Source of the DNA: Amblyornis subalaris
Taxonomy: Eukaryota; Chordata; Aves; Passeriformes; Ptilonorhynchidae
Assembly (NCBI GenBank): GCA_018881555.1
Contig: JACAXG010000267.1
Coordinates: 1 to 64,000, forward strand
Direction of reading: 5' to 3'
Length of the DNA stretch: 64,000 nucleotides
Under the pieces are notes generated by a model, which was not told the DNA's origin, did not search any database, and was given only the letters and a program-made list of their open reading frames with translations. Positions 52,825 to 64,000 of this stretch are shown in pieces; position 1 is the stretch's first letter; each line of letters begins with the position of its first letter. The position numbers were made by a program, and so were the translations under genes.

Positions 52825-54667
52825 GATAAGAGTGGCCTCATATTGACACAAGCATTGGTCCTCATAGACCCTTCAGACACCCTGATATCTATTAGAGTAA
52901 CAACACAGTTGAACACAAGCAATCCAGGAGGTTCCTGGAATGAGTTGATGATAACTTCTTCAAGTGATAGAGGAGCCAACACGGAACAGTGTTGTGCTGG
53001 ACCTTGTTCTCACCAACAAGGAGGGGCTGGTGGGGAATGTGAAGGTCAAGGTCAGCTTTGACTGCAGTGACCATGAAACGGTGGAGTTAGAGATCCTTGG
53101 GGCAGTGAGGAGGGGGCACAGCAAGCTCACTGCCCTGGACTTTAGGAGAGCACGCTTTGGACTCTTCAGGGATAACTCAGGAGTGATGCATCCCAACAAA
53201 GAGGAAGTCAGCCAAAAATGGCAGGAGGTGTGCATGGATGAACAAGGCACTCCTGGACAAACTTAAATGCAAAAGGAAAGCCTACAGAGGGTGGGAGCAG
53301 GAACAGGTAGCCTGGGAGGAATATAGAGAAATTGTCCAAGCAGCCAGGGTTTAGCTGAGGAAACCTAAAGCTGTGGTTGAATTAAACTTGGCCAGGGACA
53401 CCAAAACCAAGAAAACCTTCTGTAGGAATGTTGGTGATAAAAGGAAGATAGGAAAATTTGGGCCCTTGCTGGAAGAAATCAGGTGACCTTGTTACCTGGA
53501 ATATGGAGAAAGCTGAAGTACTCTGATTTTTTTGCCTCTGTGTTAACCAGCAAGTGCTCAAGCCACACCATCCAAGTTGCAGAAAGCAAAGGCAGGAACT
53601 GGGTGAAGGAAGAACCACCCACTGTAGGAGAAGATCAGGTTTGAGACCATTTAAAGAACTTAGAGGTGCAGAAGCCCACAAGACCTGATGAGATCCATCC
53701 ACGGATCCTCAGGGAACTGTCACAGGAAATGGCTAAGCCATTATACATTATACTTCAGAAGTCATGGCTGTCCAGTGAAGTTCCCACTGTAAAATGGGAA
53801 ACATAACCAGAGATGTTTAACACATCTTTAGCCAACAGGAGTCGTGGGGTCAGGGGCATCTTCACCAAGGTTGCTGATGACACCAAACCACATGGTGCAG
53901 GTGCCATGCTGGAGGGAAGGGAAGTCACCCAGAGGGACCTGGAGAGGCTGAAGAAATGGGCCTGTGTGAACCTCATGAAATCCAATATGGCCAAGTGTAA
54001 GGTCCTGCACGTGGGTCTGGGCAGGCCCAAGCACAAGTACAGGTTGGGTGGAGAATGAATTGAGAACAGCCCTAAGGAGAAGGACTTGAGGGTGTTACTG
54101 GATGAGAAGCTCAACATGTCCCAGCCATGTGTCCTGGCAGCCTGATCCCCCAGCACGGGCAACAGGGAAGAGGGGGATTCTGCCCCTGTGCCTCACTCAG
54201 ATGAGACCCACCTGGAACACTGCATTCAGCTCTGAGGCTCCCAACATAAGAACAAGGTGGACCTGTTGGAGTGAGACCAGAGAAGGCCATGAAGATGCTC
54301 CCAGAGCATCCTTTCCTCTGGAGACAGGCTGAGACAGCTGGGAGTGTTCAGTCTGGCAAAGAGGAGGCTCTGGGGAGACCTTCTAGCAACCTTCCAGTTC
54401 CTAAAGGGGTCTGCAAGCTAGCTAGAGAGGGACTTTTGACAAGGACAAGGGGGAACAGCTTCCCACTGACAGAGAGTAGGTTTACATTAGATATTAGGAT
54501 GACATGCTTCCCTGTGAGGATGGTGAGGCCCTGAGACAGGTTGCCCAGAACAGCTGTGGCTGCCTCATCCCTGAAAGTGTTCAAGGCCAGGTTGGATGGG
54601 GCTTGGAGCAACCTGGGATAGTGGAAGGTATCCCTGCTCATGGCTGGAAGGGCTAAAAGGGTCTTTG
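52825..54667 (+). mobile_element. CR1 LINE, 1.8 kb, internally deleted and inactive
   Basis: The left part (52825-53805) encodes fragments of CR1 ORF2. These include the end of the endonuclease domain, with DLVLTNKEGLVGNV, CSDHETVELEILG and TALDFRRARFGLFRD readable at 52995-53170. At about 53805 it jumps to the late part of ORF2, where ADDTK is readable near 53874, then to the 3'UTR blocks (CATCCCTGAAAGTGTTCAAG, TTGGATGGGGCTTGGAGCAA). The central reverse transcriptase is missing, and frameshifts and stops are frequent. It is the longest mobile-element copy in the window. Confidence 0.85.
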
Positions 54668-55719
54668 TTTTTTCCCTGGTTGGTGAGTTTGACAATGGAA
54701 GCAGGTAGATGTGAGACAGGCTTTCAGCTGAGACCATGGTTTGTTTATGTTAGCAGAACTGGAAANAAGGATAAACTGAGGACAGCAAGTCTCTTTACCT
54801 AGGTTATCTTTTGGATGTGTGAGCTGAGTTCTATGTTGGTGAAGGGCTTTTAAATTCTGCAGGAGCATAAATTTCTGCAGGAACTTAAAAAAAAATTAGT
54901 TGATATATAGACTCCATAATGACCCATAATCATTCCTTGTTGAAAGGGATACGAATATTCAAATGGCATAGATTTCTACAGGCCCAAATCTTTACCTCAG
55001 GGATTTCTTTTATTTATGTCAGACTTGGAAAAAAAGACCTAAGAAACAACTGAGGTCCTTTCCTGAACTGCCAATATGCGTACTTTCTGATTAATTAAAA
55101 CATCAAGAAAAGAAAAGAACATCTGTTGTTAAGCTGCACTGATCTACATAGCAGAAGTCACGGCACATCTTATGACACTCTCCTTAGCACAAATTCATGC
55201 ACAGGCTTATAAGGACCCTTCTTGGAGAATCTTCCACTTCTTTTGCAATTTCAAGTGTACAGATGGGCATATCTGCACGAGTGTATGTATGTTGTTCATC
55301 ATGTATCGGAAGTGACCTCACATCTCTCTCTGAGACCCACTCCAGTAGTTCAAGTACACCCCAGCCTCTTATTTCTGTGACCAAATCTTTGTCCCTTATA
55401 CTATCTTGCCATGCCTATGACTCTCAGGCATCAGCATTACCACACCAGATTATTCCTCTACTTTCACAATCTTACCAGCACATCCGTCAAATGCTTTTAG
55501 TAATTCTTACTTCCCTCTTAGTGGCCTGCCTAATGTATTCCTCTTAGGAATTTCTTACAAGCTTCACACCATCACAAGGGGAAGATAAAAGCTGACATTC
55601 CCATTGTACAGCTGGGATAGCTGCAGCACAGACATACCACGCAATCCATTCTGGGTCGTGCAGTGAGTCGGTGGGAAAGCCAGCAATAGAATCCATAAGT
55701 CCTGAATCCAAGTTCTTTA
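54668..55719. other. Upstream flank of the live MYH promoter
   Basis: About 1 kb with no recognised repeat or gene. It may contain further promoter-distal elements, but none can be named from the sequence. Confidence 0.5.
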
Positions 55720-55980
55720 AGTGCTTTGACTAGTCCAGATTCCCTCCTTAACACCCTTGTCACATTATTTATAGGAGATGTATTCATATAGCCACTAAGA
55801 CATCAAAATTTTCTAATTATATCTAGTCATGTCAAATGACAATTATGCCCTTAGTTCAGTTTGCCAGACAATGCTTAGCCAAAGAGGGTTTGCCAAAATA
55901 TTTTTGACCGAAGAAAGAGTAGGCATCTGTAGCATCTGCAGATGAGATCATATAAAACGTCCCTGCGACAGGGAGCTCCT
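55720..55980 (+). promoter_or_regulatory. MYH promoter with TATA box and three E-boxes
   Basis: TATAAAA at 55951-55957, with transcription expected to start near 55981. Three CANNTG E-boxes lie just upstream: CATCTG at 55924-55929, and the abutting pair CATCTG/CAGATG at 55933-55944, which forms a 12-bp palindrome six bases before the TATA box. Myogenic bHLH factors of the MyoD family bind such sites. An AT-rich CCAAAATATTTTTG near 55894-55907 resembles MEF2 or CArG-type muscle elements without an exact consensus. Homology to 19830-20063 shows this is a duplicated MYH promoter. Confidence 0.8.
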
Positions 55981-56237
55981 GGGCTTCAGGGAAAGCTTCA
56001 AGGTAAGAGTATAGGGTCTGCAGGCTGGCAGGAAGAGGATGGCAGCCTTATGTGCCACAACATTCCTGCTGCCTCCGGTGCTCGTGTCCAGGAGGGGACT
56101 CCATTATAAATCTCCTTTAAGGCACCTGCATGTTTTCACTCTTGATTTCTGTGCAGCAGCAATTTGGGAACTGCCTTTCTGTTTTACAGTACTGACCAGC
56201 TGCCAGCCCACAAGCCACACATCTGGTGTCACGAGAG
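55981..56237 (+). other. MYH: MYH non-coding 5'UTR exons 1 and 2
   Basis: Exon 1 runs from about 55981 to 56002 and ends at a GTAAGAG donor. Exon 2 is 56190-56237 (48 bases), between a GTTTTACAG acceptor and a GTAAGAA donor. Two short untranslated exons before the coding start are usual for sarcomeric MYH genes. Both have recognisable relics at 20087-20106 and 20307-20362. The transcription start is inferred from TATA spacing. Confidence 0.75.
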
Positions 56238-57755
56238 GTAAGAACCTGATTTACTAATTCTTAGGGGGAAGAGACAGATCCTTTTGGGTCTGGTGTCTGT
56301 ATGGCTGAGTGAATGGTCATGGTTTCACCATATATTTTCAAGCCTACCGTAGTCACAGTAGAAGGTGGTGGGGTGGCAAAGGTTGGTGAGGTTTTCAAGT
56401 GAATCATGGAATCGTGGAACAGTCTTAGTTGTAAGAGATCCCATAAGATCATCTGGTCTATTCTTTAAGGAGTTTGAAGTCTCTGACTACTCATGGCAGA
56501 CCAGAAAAACTCCATAGGGACATTCTTCACTTCTGCTTAACTCACCTAACAGGGAGTGAGGTGTACTGCCTTCCCATCTTTCCTGTTGCAGCTGTATAAC
56601 TGAAGGAAAAACACAGTAGGAAAACTGCAAAATTCAATATGGTGTTTCAGAATATGTGAATTAATGTGACATTTGGTCCAAAATTTGCCATAGAATCACT
56701 AAACCAGTAGGAGTAGAAAGAGCTGTAATATAAGCAACCAAAGTCTGATTGTCACCTCTGTAAAAGGCAATGCTGTCTTTTGTTCCCTGCTCTGCCTGTT
56801 CTCTGCCTCACAAGAAATGGAAGATGCAGCCCTCCTCCTCTGTTCCTCCAGAGACAAATAAAGAAAAACCATGTTATTTTCTCATTTTAGTTCAAATGTA
56901 ACACAAGATTGAATGTTGTGTAAATATCAGGTACCTAACTTTATACAGAAAGAGATGCTTTAATGTTTTCCTAAGCTGTCCATTGGTTTTTTTTTTCCTC
57001 GGGGCAAGAAAAAAATAATTTCAGAGAAATTAATACAGGCTTCAAAATTCCTTATTTTTAAATACCTGATGTGAGCTTTGAATCTTTGTGTTGAATTTTG
57101 TTTTTTTTCTAAAATTCTACTAATTTTTAAAAAGCAAAATAAAGTAGGAGCTGTCTCAGTGTGGTTTGAAACAGCATTGCTCATCTTTTGACAGTCATGT
57201 TGCAATTTATGCCTGGATTCAAGCACTTAATAAAATTAGTGAAAATTATATTATTAATACAATTATACAAATGTTTTAGGTACTGAAACTGAGCCACTAA
57301 GAAGCTTGAGTTTTCAGTATGCTAGTCCAGATAGTGGAGTATGAGCATTCTGAGCTTTGTGAATTAGTATCAATTGGGAGGAAAGAGCATTATAATAATT
57401 TCAAATAAATTTTGAGAGTGCCTAAGCAGTTGAAAGGATTTCTGAGGTTCTTAAATCCACAGTACATTGCCTGAATACTTGAACACTAAGTGTCTATAGA
57501 TTATTATAAACGTGATTTCAGTACAATCCAAACAATCTCCCAAAATATAATTTTCACGTTTTCCATAAGTATTGAATTGCATCAATGCAAAAATTTGCAG
57601 TTCCTTCCAAAATGCTACAAGTACTGTTACTATAGTTTCTTTTTTCCTCACATCTTTTCTTCCACTAAGAAATGCTTACTTTTTGGCAAATTTGAGCAAC
57701 ATATCTGCTCTTCCACAGTGTTCTCTGCTCTGACAAGCTCCTCCATAAAGTGCAG
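56238..57755 (+). other. MYH intron 2 with an antisense CR1 remnant
   Basis: Intron of 1.5 kb. 56399-56530 looks like a short antisense CR1 3' end (AATCATGGAATCGTGGAACA, CCCATAAGATCATCTGGTCT). The rest is AT-rich. Confidence 0.6.
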
Positions 57756-57757
57756 CC

Positions 57758-63939
<6,182 letters not shown>

Positions 63940-64000
63940 GTAAAGTATGGATTCATTGTCTGTGAAGGGACATGAACATAGTGTCAAAACTGAGCTAAAT

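Noticed and set aside
53382..54162. Minus-strand frames of 106 and 135 codons
   Set aside because: Antisense shadows of the CR1 element at 52825-54667.

Overview
The window looks like nuclear DNA from a bird. It holds many CR1 LINE fragments, including 3' tails ending in ATTCTATG-type repeats. It also holds several LTRs of the avian ERVL type, which begin TGTCCTGG and end CCAGGACA. The genes are intron-rich sarcomeric myosin heavy chain (MYH) genes of the fast skeletal type. Scattered single Ns and one 750-base N run (22386-23135) mark it as a draft assembly. I cannot name the species. No bacterial or organellar genes, RNA genes or CRISPR arrays were seen.

Layout. All MYH units lie on the + strand in tandem. 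(1) 1-344 is the 3' end of an upstream MYH gene, with its last coding exon, stop and polyadenylation signal. (2) 345-19829 is intergenic, with CR1 pieces, two LTRs and a non-coding block at about 8325-9350 that has a counterpart at about 37985-39220. (3) 19830-31575 is a decayed MYH unit. It has a recognisable promoter and two 5'UTR exons, but no exons for the motor domain, neck or early rod. Then come well-preserved rod exons (197-, 309-, 126-, 171-, 105- and 96-nt classes) mixed with broken ones, a gap, and a badly decayed terminal exon 7.4 kb away across an intron filled with LTRs. (4) 31576-55719 is a second intergenic region, with CR1 elements including a nested pair and a 1.8-kb CR1 with an internal deletion. 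(5) 55720-64000 is the promoter, two 5'UTR exons and the first fifteen coding exons of an apparently intact fast skeletal MYH gene. It encodes residues 1-661, through loop 2, and the gene runs off the right edge.

How the parts fit. The order MYH 3' end, conserved non-coding block, MYH promoter, MYH body occurs twice. This points to duplication of a whole gene-plus-regulatory unit, followed by death of the middle copy. The live promoter has three E-boxes just upstream of its TATA box, two of them abutting as a 12-bp palindrome. The dead promoter keeps the TATA box but has lost these E-boxes. The dead gene is a mosaic of near-perfect and heavily damaged exons, which suggests gene conversion from neighbouring MYH genes, uneven ageing or assembly mixing. 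The most interesting items are this rod-only relic and the paired non-coding block, a candidate cis-regulatory element.
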